DNA from: Lachnospiraceae bacterium
Lineage (GTDB): Bacteria > Bacillota > Clostridia > Lachnospirales > Lachnospiraceae
Reading direction: 5' to 3'
Length of the DNA stretch: 36,541 nucleotides
Assembly (NCBI GenBank): GCA_021202465.1
Contig: JAJQCZ010000026.1
Span: 1 to 36,541 of the forward strand
Position 1 is the stretch's first letter. The number at the start of each line of letters is the position of its first letter. Shown in pieces: positions 18,690 through 26,928 of this stretch. The notes under the pieces are model-generated. The model made no database searches, was not told where the DNA came from, and saw nothing but the letters and a program-made list of their open reading frames with translations. The position numbers and the translations under genes are program-made.

Positions 18690-18714
18690 TAGCATAAATT
18701 GGAAGAGATTTCAA
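18686..18714 (-). promoter_or_regulatory. promoter of DUF6110-ATPase operon
   Basis: Minus-strand TTGAAA (18714-18709) and TATTTT (18691-18686), 17 bp apart. The expected start is near 18679, giving a leader of about 75 nt. Confidence 0.65.
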
Positions 18715-18768
18715 TCTTTTATTAGTGTGGTGTAACTTATCGTAAGAGGAAGCAATGGCGGTTGCCAC

Positions 18769-18831
18769 AAACTGGCCCTGTCAAAAATAACAAAACTGGA
18801 TATTTTTATAATGCCACTTTTCCTCTATAAT
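18769..18831 (+). promoter_or_regulatory. pdxST promoter with MocR/PdxR-like half-sites
   Basis: Two direct AAACTGG repeats (18769-18775 and 18793-18799, 24 bp apart) and an inverted AAAAGTGG (complement of 18814-18821) lie upstream of a TATAAT -10 (18826-18831) with a poor -35. This arrangement resembles PdxR (MocR-type) activator sites in Bacillota. No pdxR gene is in the window. Confidence 0.5.
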
Positions 18832-18880
18832 CTACACCATATTGCATACCAATTAAATATGTTTTTCAGGAGGTCTTCTG

Positions 18881-19756
18881 ATGGATGAAGAAAGATACAC
18901 ATTGAACAAACAGCTGGCACAGATGCTGAAGGGCGGCGTGATCATGGATGTGACCACCCCCGAGCAGGCAAAGATTGCGGAAGAAGCGGGCGCCTGCGCC
19001 GTCATGGCGTTGGAACGGATTCCCGCAGACATCCGGGCGGCCGGGGGCGTATCCCGGATGAGCGATCCCGGGATGATTCGCGGCATCCAGGATGCGGTAT
19101 CCATCCCTGTCATGGCAAAATGCCGCATCGGCCACTTTGTTGAGGCGCAAATCCTGGAAGCGATCGAAATCGACTACATCGACGAAAGTGAAGTACTCTC
19201 CCCTGCCGATGACGTTTACCATATCGACAAGCGCCAGTTCCGGGTTCCCTTCGTCTGCGGAGCCCGGGATCTGGGCGAAGCACTGCGGAGAATCAGCGAG
19301 GGAGCTTCCATGATCCGCACCAAAGGTGAACCGGGGACCGGCGACATCGTACAGGCCGTTCGTCATATGCGCAAAATCAACCGGGAAATCGCGGATCTGG
19401 CCGCCCTGCGCGAGGACGAGCTTTTTGAGGCGGCAAAGGGGCTTCAGGTACCGGTTGACCTCGTGCAGTATGTCCACGCGAACCGCCGTCTCCCGGTCGT
19501 CAATTTCGCAGCCGGCGGCGTGGCCACCCCGGCAGATGCAGCACTAATGATGCAGCTGGGCGCTGAGGGCGTGTTCGTCGGCTCCGGCATCTTCAAGTCC
19601 GGCAATCCCGCCAAACGCGCCGCTGCCATCGTTCAGGCCGTGACCAATTATCAGGATGCTTCTCTTCTGGCGGAGCTTTCCAGGGATCTGGGCGAAGCCA
19701 TGGTAGGCATCAACGAACAGGAAATTCAGTTGCTCATGGCAGAACGGGGACAGTGA
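18881..19756 (+). CDS. pdxS: pyridoxal 5'-phosphate synthase lyase subunit PdxS
   Basis: Makes pyridoxal 5'-phosphate from ribose 5-phosphate, glyceraldehyde 3-phosphate and ammonia, in the DXP-independent vitamin B6 route; forms a dodecamer with PdxT in the cytoplasm. The family sequence is complete at 291 residues: [13 protein letters not shown] with Asp23, catalytic Lys80 in VMAKCRIGH, Lys148 in [12 protein letters not shown], and the phosphate-binding GGVATPADA and GSGIFKS loops. AGGAGG stands 7 nt before the ATG. It is followed by pdxT after one base. Confidence 0.98.
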   Translation: MDEERYTLNKQLAQMLKGGVIMDVTTPEQAKIAEEAGACAVMALERIPADIRAAGGVSRMSDPGMIRGIQDAVSIPVMAKCRIGHFVEAQILEAIEIDYIDESEVLSPADDVYHIDKRQFRVPFVCGARDLGEALRRISEGASMIRTKGEPGTGDIVQAVRHMRKINREIADLAALREDELFEAAKGLQVPVDLVQYVHANRRLPVVNFAAGGVATPADAALMMQLGAEGVFVGSGIFKSGNPAKRAAAIVQAVTNYQDASLLAELSRDLGEAMVGINEQEIQLLMAERGQ

Positions 19757-19757
19757 C

Positions 19758-20321
19758 ATGAACATCGCTGTACTCGCTCTGCAGGGAGCGTTTGTAGAAC
19801 ATGAAGCGAGGCTGAAAAAGCTCGGCATTTCCTGTACAGAGCTTCGCAAAAAAGAGGATCTGGCCTGCGATTTCGACGCGCTGATCCTTCCCGGGGGAGA
19901 AAGTACGGTGCAGGGGAAGCTACTCCGCGACCTGGACCTGTTCACCCCGCTTAAAGAGAGGATCGACGGAGGAATGCCTGTCCTGGCTACCTGTGCGGGT
20001 ATGATTCTCCTGGCGGAGCACATCGCAGGGGGCGAGTCCCCCTGCTTTGCCTCCGTCCCCATGACAGTCCGCCGCAATGCCTACGGCCGCCAGCTGGGCA
20101 GCTTTCATCAAACAGCTTCCTTTGCGGATCTCGGGGACGTCCCGATGACCTTTATCCGTGCGCCATATGTGGAGGAAACAGGGACGGACGTTGAAGTACT
20201 GGCCCGGGTTGATGGCCGTATTGTTGCCGTCCGCTATCGGAAGCAGATTGCTCTCGCCTTCCACCCTGAACTGGATGCGGATGAGCGAATCTACCGATGG
20301 TTTCTCAACAGCATTGTATAA
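19758..20321 (+). CDS. pdxT: pyridoxal 5'-phosphate synthase glutaminase subunit PdxT
   Basis: Class I glutaminase that releases ammonia from glutamine and channels it to PdxS. Catalytic Cys79 is in ATCAGM, with His169 and Glu171 in AFHPEL; GGEST near residue 47 forms the oxyanion region. Length (187 residues) is normal. The start codon follows the pdxS stop by one base, so translation is coupled, and a terminator follows the gene. GGGAC/ GGACAG upstream gives only a weak ribosome site. Confidence 0.97.
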   Translation: MNIAVLALQGAFVEHEARLKKLGISCTELRKKEDLACDFDALILPGGESTVQGKLLRDLDLFTPLKERIDGGMPVLATCAGMILLAEHIAGGESPCFASVPMTVRRNAYGRQLGSFHQTASFADLGDVPMTFIRAPYVEETGTDVEVLARVDGRIVAVRYRKQIALAFHPELDADERIYRWFLNSIV

Positions 20322-20333
20322 CTTCTTTCCGGC

Positions 20334-20364
20334 AACAGGCGGGCGCTCTCGTGCCGCCTGTTTT
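20334..20364 (+). terminator. intrinsic terminator after pdxST
   Basis: Stem AACAGGCGG/CCGCCTGTT with an 11-nt loop followed by a short T-run, 12 nt after the pdxT stop. Confidence 0.85.
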
Positions 20365-20445
20365 GCCATACCGTTTGTTATTCTGTCGGGAGGATCCTTA
20401 TTCCACCGGTAAAATCAGATCGTTAGAATCTGTTGTCGAAGCCAT

Positions 20446-20655
20446 TCATCCGCGCGCATACCGTGCGCGATACTCCGCATTGATCTGCGCAATCTCCTTT
20501 TTGCCGTCAATATACTCCTGATACATATCATAGGGGCTTCCACCGCCCAGCCAGCAGGAAGAGCAGAAATCACAGCCACCACCGCAGTCCAGGGACTGCC
20601 GGATGATCTGCTCACGCTCTTCCGGCGTTGTATCTTTAATCAGAATACTTTTCAC
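20446..20655 (-). CDS. small Cys-rich protein of unknown function
   Basis: A 69-residue protein with a compact cluster CGGGCDFCSSC (residues 24-34) that could bind zinc or an iron-sulfur cluster, followed by LGGGSPYDMYQEYIDGKKEI, which looks like a conserved helical part. The GTG start at 20655 has GGAGG 6 nt upstream, which fixes the start. It is the last gene of the long minus-strand train after the broken capA gene. No family name is known to me; it is probably a real gene because of the ribosome site and the clustered cysteines. Confidence 0.7.
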   Translation of the reverse strand: MKSILIKDTTPEEREQIIRQSLDCGGGCDFCSSCWLGGGSPYDMYQEYIDGKKEIAQINAEYRARYARG

Positions 20656-20712
20656 ATTACGCCTCCAAAAATGATGTCTGCTCCATCCTTCTTATTCAAT
20701 CGAACTTCCCCT

Positions 20713-21485
20713 CTATACCTCCGCAGCAGCGCGAATCACACCCTCGGTCTCATCGTAGAACAGGCGGGTTCCGTACTTTGCACTGACCGTTTGCAGCCGT
20801 TCAGCCAGCCGCCGCCCTGTAACCGAGTCAGCGATCGTCGGCAGTCCACGGTGCAGAGGTCTGTCGCCGTCCAAATGCAGATCCAGCGGCACCATCTTCC
20901 ATGTCAGTCCCTCCTCCGTCTTGTCCAGGAGTACCATGGCGTTCTCAGAGAAACGCCGTTCCGAGGCAAAGCCGATCAGGCGTCCTTCCGCATCCTGCGC
21001 CCGGTTCCCATGAAGATCCGACGGACGGCTGTCCGGTTCATACCCGTAGCACAAATACATTTCCGGAGAGATCAGCGATTCTCCGGCCTCAAATTCCATG
21101 AGAAGGCTGCCGAGATTATAGAAAATGGGTTTTCCACGGTAGATCTCCACGCCGCGCATGAAGTGCGCGCCATGTCCCACGACCGCATCCGCACCTGCCT
21201 CGATGGCTTGTCTGCATACTGATTCAATAAATTCGGGCGGCTCCGGCGAATACCAGTTGGCATCTGTACCCTCATGAGTGTGCAGACTGAAAATTGTCAG
21301 ATCCGAACGGCGGGAAGCGTCCCGGATGCTCTTGAGTATTTCCCGGACATCTCTCTCATCAGCCCAGGTCCGCACATACGCCTGCTCACCCCGCTCAATA
21401 TTCAGGTTCTCTTCACAGATAGAACCAAACGTCTGACCAGATTTTTACTTGAAAACAGGGAATCCCCACAGAGCGCCAGTCTCAT
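20713..21485 (-). pseudogene. CapA-family metallophosphoesterase-like gene with internal deletion
   Basis: The start is intact: an ATG at 21485 with GGAG 6 nt upstream gives MRLALCGDSLFSSKNLVRRL, the usual CapA N-terminus with its GDSLFSS metal site. After about 28 codons that frame stops. Another frame then carries the C-terminal half: DVREILKSIRDASRRSDLTI, SLHTHEG, EFIESVCRQAIEAGADAVVGHG, HFMRGVEIYRGKPIFYNLGSL. The middle ~150 or more residues, including most of the NLE/ANNH-type core, are missing. CapA-like proteins act on poly-gamma-glutamate or related amides. The last 220 residues could still be translated from 21375, but probably without activity. Confidence 0.8.
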
Positions 21486-21562
21486 ATGCCTCTCCTTCCT
21501 CTATTCTTCCATTTTGCTCTTTTCTTATGCCCTCTTTTGATGATTTCTCTTAATAAATCACC

Positions 21563-22675
21563 TCAGCCTATCAGCCTGGCAGCCAGTTCGGCTCCCAGCT
21601 CCAGGTCCTTCAGCATCGTGTACTCTCCTGTAGAATGGACCCGGTACATGCCGCAGGAAAGGACGATACCCTGCAGACCCTGACGAACGAGATGGTTATT
21701 GTCGCTCCCGCCGAAGGTGGAAATCTTTTCGCCGGGGAGTCCCAGGTTACGACAGACTTCCGCAAATCGTTCCACCACCGGAGCGTTTTCAGCTATCTGA
21801 TATGCTTCCAGATGCACCTCCGTGTCCATCCGTACTTCTGCCCCGGTTCCTTCTGCTGCCTCCCGGACAGTTCGTTCAACGTATGCCGCGGTCTCCAGTG
21901 CCCTTGCTTGATAAAAGCTCCGTATCTCGCCCCGGCAGACGCATCTCTCCGGAACAATATTCCGGGCTGCCCCGCCCTCGATCTGTCCGATATTCAGGGT
22001 CGTCTCTTCATCAAGGTGTCCCAGCTTCATCCGGCTGACCGCTTCGCTCAGAATCTGAATTGCATGAATCCCCTTCTCCGGCTCGAAGCCAGCATGAGCG
22101 GCTTTTCCCCGCACCTCAACGCGGAACGAAATGATGGAGGGAGCCTGCAGAGCCGCGGTCCCGACCGGTCCGCTCAGGTCGAAGACATATGCCTCTCTGG
22201 CGTGAATCCGTCCGAACTCGAAGACGGAGGCCCCTTTCCCATAGGCTTCCTCCGCCACCGTAAAGAGCACTTCCACATCCCGGTGCGGAATTCCTCTCTC
22301 CTGCACGCGCCGCACTCCCTCCAGAATCTCCACCAGGCCGCAGACATCGTCGGCGCCGAGAACCGTCTCTCCTTCAGATGTAATTCGTCCATCTTCCCGC
22401 AAAACAGCCCTTTTCCCAATCCCCGGAGTCACTGTATCCATATGCGCTGACAACAGGATCGGCGGCCCGGGAATCTGTCCCTTCAAAAAGCCGTACAGAT
22501 TCCCCGCATCCCCGCAGCATTTCCCACCGGCATCATCCTCCCACACCTCGAATCCCAGTGTCCGCAGCTTTACAGTCAGCGTATCTGCCATCAGACGCTC
22601 GGAAAAGCTGACAGAATCTATCCCTGTCAGCTCTGCGAATTCCCGGTATATCCGTGTTGTCCCCGCATCATTCAT
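21563..22675 (-). CDS. M20 family metallopeptidase, PepT-like
   Basis: Cytoplasmic dizinc peptidase of 370 residues. Metal and catalytic residues are visible: SAHMDTV (His and Asp), GADDVCG (bridging Asp), AEEAYGKGA (base Glu), the FDLSG Asp and the late STFGGSDNNHL His. It resembles PepT-like tripeptidases more than the M20D N-acetyl-amino-acid hydrolases, which have a GCGHD-type motif. The dimerisation domain (HAGFEPEKGIHAI) lies between. The ATG at 22675 follows GGAGG by 9 nt; the long upstream extension overlaps the GNAT gene and is not real. In this operon it may release cysteine or a Cys-containing unit from an imported peptide or conjugate. Confidence 0.9.
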   Translation of the reverse strand: MNDAGTTRIYREFAELTGIDSVSFSERLMADTLTVKLRTLGFEVWEDDAGGKCCGDAGNLYGFLKGQIPGPPILLSAHMDTVTPGIGKRAVLREDGRITSEGETVLGADDVCGLVEILEGVRRVQERGIPHRDVEVLFTVAEEAYGKGASVFEFGRIHAREAYVFDLSGPVGTAALQAPSIISFRVEVRGKAAHAGFEPEKGIHAIQILSEAVSRMKLGHLDEETTLNIGQIEGGAARNIVPERCVCRGEIRSFYQARALETAAYVERTVREAAEGTGAEVRMDTEVHLEAYQIAENAPVVERFAEVCRNLGLPGEKISTFGGSDNNHLVRQGLQGIVLSCGMYRVHSTGEYTMLKDLELGAELAARLIG

Positions 22676-22691
22676 CCTGTATTGCCTCCTC

Positions 22692-23240
22692 TCAGGTTCG
22701 TGCGGAGATCCCATCGACCTCCTTCGCGCTTCGTTCCGATGCACCATGTTTACTCTGTGCCGGAATCCGCTCATACTCATTGTCGCCGAACCGATAGCCC
22801 TCCGGCAGCAGGAATCCCGTCTTCTCCAGCCAGGCCTCCTGCTCCGTCCCTTTCGCATCGAAGTTCACAAAACCTGTCTTCTGCCGGCGAAAGCCGAATT
22901 TCTCATATAAAGCGATGGTCTGCGGATGCGTATAGAGAATCACAGTACATCCTTTTACCTGTTCCATGAGAGACTCGATGATCGCCCGGCCCAGCTGCCG
23001 CCCGCGGTATTCCTCCGCCAGCGCCACGTTATAGATGGCCGCCTGGCAGATTCCGTCTGAGAGCGCCCGGCCGCAGCCCACCACCCGGTCTCCGTCGCAG
23101 ACAAAGGCCACCGCATAGCTGCGGCGAAATACTGTCTCTTCGGTTTTCGCATCAAAATGGCTCAGACCGCAGGAGTCCAGAATATCCGCTACCGCCTGCC
23201 AGTCTACATTTTCCTTATCTGTCTTTATCCAAATCCCCAT
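22692..23240 (-). CDS. GNAT family N-acetyltransferase
   Basis: Acetyl-CoA-dependent acetyltransferase of 182 residues. The acetyl-CoA site is NVALAEEYRGRQLGRAIIE (R/QxxGxG/A pattern) followed by the beta-bulge region and YEKFGFRRQKTGF. A GGAAGGG ribosome site precedes the ATG. It lies between the ABC ATPase gene (17-nt gap) and the M20 peptidase gene. In Bacillus the equivalent position in the ytmI operon is held by SnaA, which acetylates S-substituted cysteine; by analogy this enzyme may acetylate a related amino acid, but the substrate is not readable from the sequence. The last ~30 residues are polar and probably disordered. Confidence 0.88.
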   Translation of the reverse strand: MGIWIKTDKENVDWQAVADILDSCGLSHFDAKTEETVFRRSYAVAFVCDGDRVVGCGRALSDGICQAAIYNVALAEEYRGRQLGRAIIESLMEQVKGCTVILYTHPQTIALYEKFGFRRQKTGFVNFDAKGTEQEAWLEKTGFLLPEGYRFGDNEYERIPAQSKHGASERSAKEVDGISART

Positions 23241-23257
23241 TGTTTCAATTCCCTTCC

Positions 23258-24016
23258 TCAGATCGAATACTCCGGCGCTGACATTCTCTCGATACGATTG
23301 ATAAAATCACGTACACGCTCGCTCTTCGGATGATTAAATACCTCTCTGGGCGTTCCGTCCTCCAGGATTTTCCCGCCATCGAGGAAAATGACCCGGTTGG
23401 CAACCTTCCGCACGAAATTCATCTCATGCGAGACCAGAACCATCGTGTAACCCTTGTCGGCAGCCTGACGAATCGTATCCAGCACCTCTCCGACCAGCTC
23501 CGGGTCCAGTGCCGAGGTGGGTTCATCCAGAAGCAGCAGCTCCGGCTCCATCGCCAGCGCCCGGGCGATCGCCACTCTCTGCTGCTGACCGCCGGACATG
23601 TGTCTGGGATAATGATTTCTCCAGTCCCAAAGACCGACATTCCGCAGTTCCTGCTCCGCCGTCTCCCGGGCCTGCTTCTTGTTCATCTTCTTCACGACGA
23701 GAAGCCCTTCCATGACATTTTCCAGCGCCGTCTTCTTGGAAAAAAGGTTAAACGTCTGAAAAACCATACTGGTTCGCTTGCGCAGTTCCACCAGCGCCTT
23801 TTTATCTGAGTGAGCCAGGTCGATCTCCAACCCCTCCATGGACAGCGTCCCCGACTCCGGATGCTCCAGACGATTGATGCAGCGCAGCAGCGTCGACTTG
23901 CCGGTGCCGGAGGGGCCGATGATCGCCAGCACATCCCCCTCGTGAATCGTCAGATCAATCCCGTCCAGCACCACATTGTTATTAAATCTCTTGGATAAGT
24001 TCTTTATTTCGATCAT
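23258..24016 (-). CDS. amino acid ABC transporter ATP-binding protein
   Basis: Cytoplasmic ATPase of a polar amino acid importer, 252 residues. Walker A GPSGTGKST is at about 34-42, Q-loop region VFQTFNLF, signature MSGGQQQRVAIARAL, Walker B LLLLDEPTSALDP and switch His in LVSHEMNF. This matches the GlnQ/TcyN family. Its ATG overlaps the permease stop (ATGA), so the two are coupled. It powers the adjacent permease and binding protein; cystine or a related amino acid is the most likely substrate group. Confidence 0.95.
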   Translation of the reverse strand: MIEIKNLSKRFNNNVVLDGIDLTIHEGDVLAIIGPSGTGKSTLLRCINRLEHPESGTLSMEGLEIDLAHSDKKALVELRKRTSMVFQTFNLFSKKTALENVMEGLLVVKKMNKKQARETAEQELRNVGLWDWRNHYPRHMSGGQQQRVAIARALAMEPELLLLDEPTSALDPELVGEVLDTIRQAADKGYTMVLVSHEMNFVRKVANRVIFLDGGKILEDGTPREVFNHPKSERVRDFINRIERMSAPEYSI

Positions 24017-24753
24017 AGCGCGGCGCCTCCCTGTTCCCGGATCTCCGGCACGTCTTCCGGAATCGCAATCTTTTTCTCAATGATCCGAATCAGCTGCTCG
24101 AGTGTGATCGTGATCACCCAGTAAATAATTGCCAGGGACACGTAGACTTCAAAATACCGGTAGGTCCGCCCAGCGATGATCTTCCCGGCGGCCATCATCT
24201 CCACGACCGCGCAGGTGAAGGCCAGGGAGGTTCCCTTGATCAGTCCGATGAAGGAATTCCCCAGGGAAGGCAGCGCCACCTCAATCGCTTCGGGGAGAAT
24301 CACCCGCCGCAACGTCTGAAAATAGGTCATACCCAGGGCGGTGGCCGCCTCCACCTGTCCCTGCGGGACAGACTGGAGGGCGGCGCGGATGGTCTCCGCA
24401 TTGTAGGCGGACTCGTTGACCGCCAGCGCGACAAAGGCATAGAGGATCGCCGGCACAGCATTCACATTATAGGAAGTTCCGTATCTGTAATTGATCGCCT
24501 TCAGCAGCAGTGGAATGCCGAAGTATGTCACATACAGCTGCACCAGCACAGGGGTGCCGCGCAGGATGGAGATGTAAAAGCTGCTGAGCTGCCGCAGGAC
24601 CGGGATCCGGCGAATTCGGATCAGCGCCAGGATCAGGCCGAGAATCAGACTCACGATCATCGAGCCGACCGCCAGCTCCAGGGTCACAGGAAGATATTCC
24701 AGCAGGTCCGGAATCTGCGTGAAGACCATTTCCAGGTCAAACAGTTTGTTCAT
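24013..24753 (-). CDS. amino acid ABC transporter permease
   Basis: Membrane subunit (246 residues, about five helices) of a His/Glu/Gln/Arg/Cys-type importer. The ATPase-contacting EAA loop is visible as AATALGMTYFQTLRRVILPEA, and the following GNSFIGLIKGTSLAFTCAVVEMMAAGKI resembles (in two parts) TcyL/TcyM cystine permeases. As only one permease gene is present, it should act as a homodimer. GAGG lies 10 nt before the ATG. It stands between the binding-protein and ATPase genes in the usual order. Confidence 0.94.
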   Translation of the reverse strand: MNKLFDLEMVFTQIPDLLEYLPVTLELAVGSMIVSLILGLILALIRIRRIPVLRQLSSFYISILRGTPVLVQLYVTYFGIPLLLKAINYRYGTSYNVNAVPAILYAFVALAVNESAYNAETIRAALQSVPQGQVEAATALGMTYFQTLRRVILPEAIEVALPSLGNSFIGLIKGTSLAFTCAVVEMMAAGKIIAGRTYRYFEVYVSLAIIYWVITITLEQLIRIIEKKIAIPEDVPEIREQGGAAL

Positions 24754-24785
24754 AATATCGGTTCCTCTCTGTCAGACGCCCCGGC

Positions 24786-25775
24786 TCAGTTCAGTGTCTC
24801 CACAAACTGATTATCCTCCGGCGCCGCGTCGATGCCAAAGAATTCCTCGCTGAGCGCGGTGAGCGTTCCATCCTCTTTCAGTTCCACCAGCACTTCATCC
24901 ACCGTATCTCTGAGTTCTTCCCCATCCAGTGCAAACAGGAAGTAGGCATAGACATTCTCTGAAATAATTTTTGCCTCATCCTCGGGGATCTCTGTCATAG
25001 TGAGTCCCGTCAGATCGTATTCCTTCGTATAAGCATTGTACATAGCCAGATCAATGACTCCAAAATCAACGCTACCATCCAGAATGTGCTGCAGCCCCAC
25101 GATCGTCTCCGCTTCCGTGTAGCTGATGTCGATCTGTGCGTCCGGATTCTTCTCATTCCAGGTCTCCACAGCAGTCGTCACACTGACTCCGGCTCTCCCC
25201 TCGAAGGAAAGACCGGCTGCATCCGCGAAAGAAGAAATCTCCTCCCCTTCCCGGGTTACAAACACATAAGATATCTTGTCGTAGGCGTATGAAAACAGGT
25301 AGGATTCCGCTCTCTCCTCACTGTAAGAGAAGTTATTGACCGCGATCTGATAATTGCCGCTGTTGACACCGGAAAAGATCGAGGCAAAATCCGTCACTTC
25401 AATTTCCAGCTCGTAGCCGTCCAGACGGTTAAATATCTCCTTCAGCACCTCGATGTCATATCCGGTGACCTCATTGTCATCGTTGACATATGTATACGGA
25501 TTGACAGTCGCGCTGGTTGCCGCCTTCACAAGAATCGTATCCCCTGAGCCGCTCTCCGCGGCCTCCTCGGTATCGGCCGTCTCTGCTCCTGTAGTCTCCT
25601 CGCCTGCCGTTGTATCTTCCGCGCTCTCTGTCGCCTCCGTCACCGCTGCGGTCGTGTCCTCCGCCGCCGTCGTGTTGCTGCTTCCGGAGCTGCTCCCGCA
25701 GCCGGTCGCCGCCAGTGTCAATGCCAGCAGAGCTGCCAGAGCTCCGGCGTATTTTTTCTTTAAAATGTTGTTCAT
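24786..25775 (-). CDS. amino acid ABC transporter substrate-binding lipoprotein
   Basis: Lipoprotein receptor anchored outside the membrane. The start at 25775 has GGGAGG 8 nt upstream; residues 1-21 are a signal peptide ending in lipobox LAATGC. A Thr/Glu/Ala-rich linker (about residues 28-68) precedes a periplasmic-binding domain with NPYTYVNDDNEVTGYDIEVL, SGNYQIAVNNFSYSEERAE and SFEGRAGVSVTT. This pattern is close to TcyK/TcyJ cystine-type receptors. It opens the ABC gene set, about 105 nt after the GST-like gene, with an inverted repeat in the gap. Confidence 0.93.
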   Translation of the reverse strand: MNNILKKKYAGALAALLALTLAATGCGSSSGSSNTTAAEDTTAAVTEATESAEDTTAGEETTGAETADTEEAAESGSGDTILVKAATSATVNPYTYVNDDNEVTGYDIEVLKEIFNRLDGYELEIEVTDFASIFSGVNSGNYQIAVNNFSYSEERAESYLFSYAYDKISYVFVTREGEEISSFADAAGLSFEGRAGVSVTTAVETWNEKNPDAQIDISYTEAETIVGLQHILDGSVDFGVIDLAMYNAYTKEYDLTGLTMTEIPEDEAKIISENVYAYFLFALDGEELRDTVDEVLVELKEDGTLTALSEEFFGIDAAPEDNQFVETLN

Positions 25776-25821
25776 TTGTATTTCCTCCCATATTACGCAA
25801 TTTGTCTGCTTATTCCTGCCA

Positions 25822-25860
25822 GACCGGTTGTCTAGCCGACATCGCTCACGCGAACCGGTC
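25822..25860. other. inverted repeat between GST-like and transporter genes
   Basis: Perfect 8-bp arms GACCGGTT/AACCGGTC with a 23-nt loop. There is no T-run on the minus strand, so it may act as an mRNA processing or stability hairpin rather than a terminator. Confidence 0.5.
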
Positions 25861-25880
25861 ACTGCCGTTTACATTTCAAT

Positions 25881-26927
25881 CTATCCTACGTTTTTCTCCA
25901 GCCGGAATTTGTGCGCCGGATCGCGGCTCAGGCGCTCTCTGCCTGTCGCCGTCTTCCAGACCGTATCCCAGTCGGTCTCCTGTACGACAATATCGTAGTA
26001 GAAATTCTCCCAGTAGGAGTACGGTACGCTGCTCAGATCCTCCGAAGCCGCGAAATCCTTGAAATAGGTATTGTGGCGGAAGGCCGGGATCTGATACAGA
26101 TCGCGGGCATAGGGCCACAGGTTCTCATAATCCACCAGGCGGTGAAGAGACGGGGCGATGTGCCGCGAATAGCTGACATCAAACCGGGCCAGTGTCACAT
26201 ACAGACGAATATCACTGTCCGTCACATAATCTCCGAAGAGGAAACGCCGGTCTGCCAGACGGCGATCCATGGCCTCCAGTCCCGCGAAGAAGGTCTCATA
26301 GGCATCGGAGAAGGCCTGCAGACTCTCGGCGAACTGCGCCCGGTAGATGGCGTTGTTGACATTTTCAAAGAGCCAGTCATTCAGCTTATCGATTTCTTCC
26401 CGCAGCTCCTCCGGATACAGTTCTGGCGCATCCTTCTTATGAAAGGGACGGAAGTCCACTTCAAAATGGTTGGTCAGGCGGTGATAATTGTTATTCACCA
26501 CTTTCTTCGTTGTGTAATCAACCAGCGCCGGGACCGTGGTGCGTCCCGCATATTCCGGATCTGCATTGTAGTACAGCTCGCTGAGAAACTGTGCCCCCGT
26601 CTCCGGATTGATGTGGTTCGGGGAATTGACGAATTCCCAGCCGAGGGGCTTCTCGTGGTCAGCCCAGTCGACGATCTCCACTTTAATAGCATCCTGCAGT
26701 CCCAGCAGCTCGCGGGCAATCGCCGCGCGGTTGGACCAGTTGCAGCCCTTTCCCCAGAACAGGATATAACGATCCCGTTCCACCGGATTCTTTCCCTCGC
26801 CAAACCCCAGAGTGAAGCGATTGGGTTGCCGATGAAAATTCCCGTACTCATCGATCTCATTGCCGGTCTCTGTAGGACGCACCCGGATGTTTTTCCCGTT
26901 TACCTGAACATATTCAAATTCCGCCAT
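25881..26927 (-). CDS. glutathionyl-hydroquinone reductase-like GST-fold protein (copy 2)
   Basis: A 348-residue member of the Xi-class GST/glutathionyl-hydroquinone reductase family (YqjG/EcfG-like), which reduces S-conjugates through a thioredoxin-fold Cys. The Cys motif reads GKGCNWSNRAAI in place of the usual CPWAHR. The C-terminal helical domain is clear from FLFGDYVTDSDIRLYVTLARF and YARDLYQIPAFRHNTYFKDF. The ATG at 26927 follows GGAG by 7 nt and lies 1 nt after the stop of copy 1. Whether this organism makes glutathione is unknown, so the thiol partner may be Cys or another low-molecular-weight thiol. Confidence 0.9.
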   Translation of the reverse strand: MAEFEYVQVNGKNIRVRPTETGNEIDEYGNFHRQPNRFTLGFGEGKNPVERDRYILFWGKGCNWSNRAAIARELLGLQDAIKVEIVDWADHEKPLGWEFVNSPNHINPETGAQFLSELYYNADPEYAGRTTVPALVDYTTKKVVNNNYHRLTNHFEVDFRPFHKKDAPELYPEELREEIDKLNDWLFENVNNAIYRAQFAESLQAFSDAYETFFAGLEAMDRRLADRRFLFGDYVTDSDIRLYVTLARFDVSYSRHIAPSLHRLVDYENLWPYARDLYQIPAFRHNTYFKDFAASEDLSSVPYSYWENFYYDIVVQETDWDTVWKTATGRERLSRDPAHKFRLEKNVG

Positions 26928-26928
26928 C

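Noticed and set aside
18604-18880. Fur box in front of the Fez-like operon
   Set aside because: The dyad there does not fit the GATAAT-based 19-bp Fur consensus.
25822-25860. Terminator between GST-like and ABC genes
   Set aside because: The inverted repeat has no T-run on the minus strand, and the downstream genes have no clear promoter of their own, so read-through is expected.
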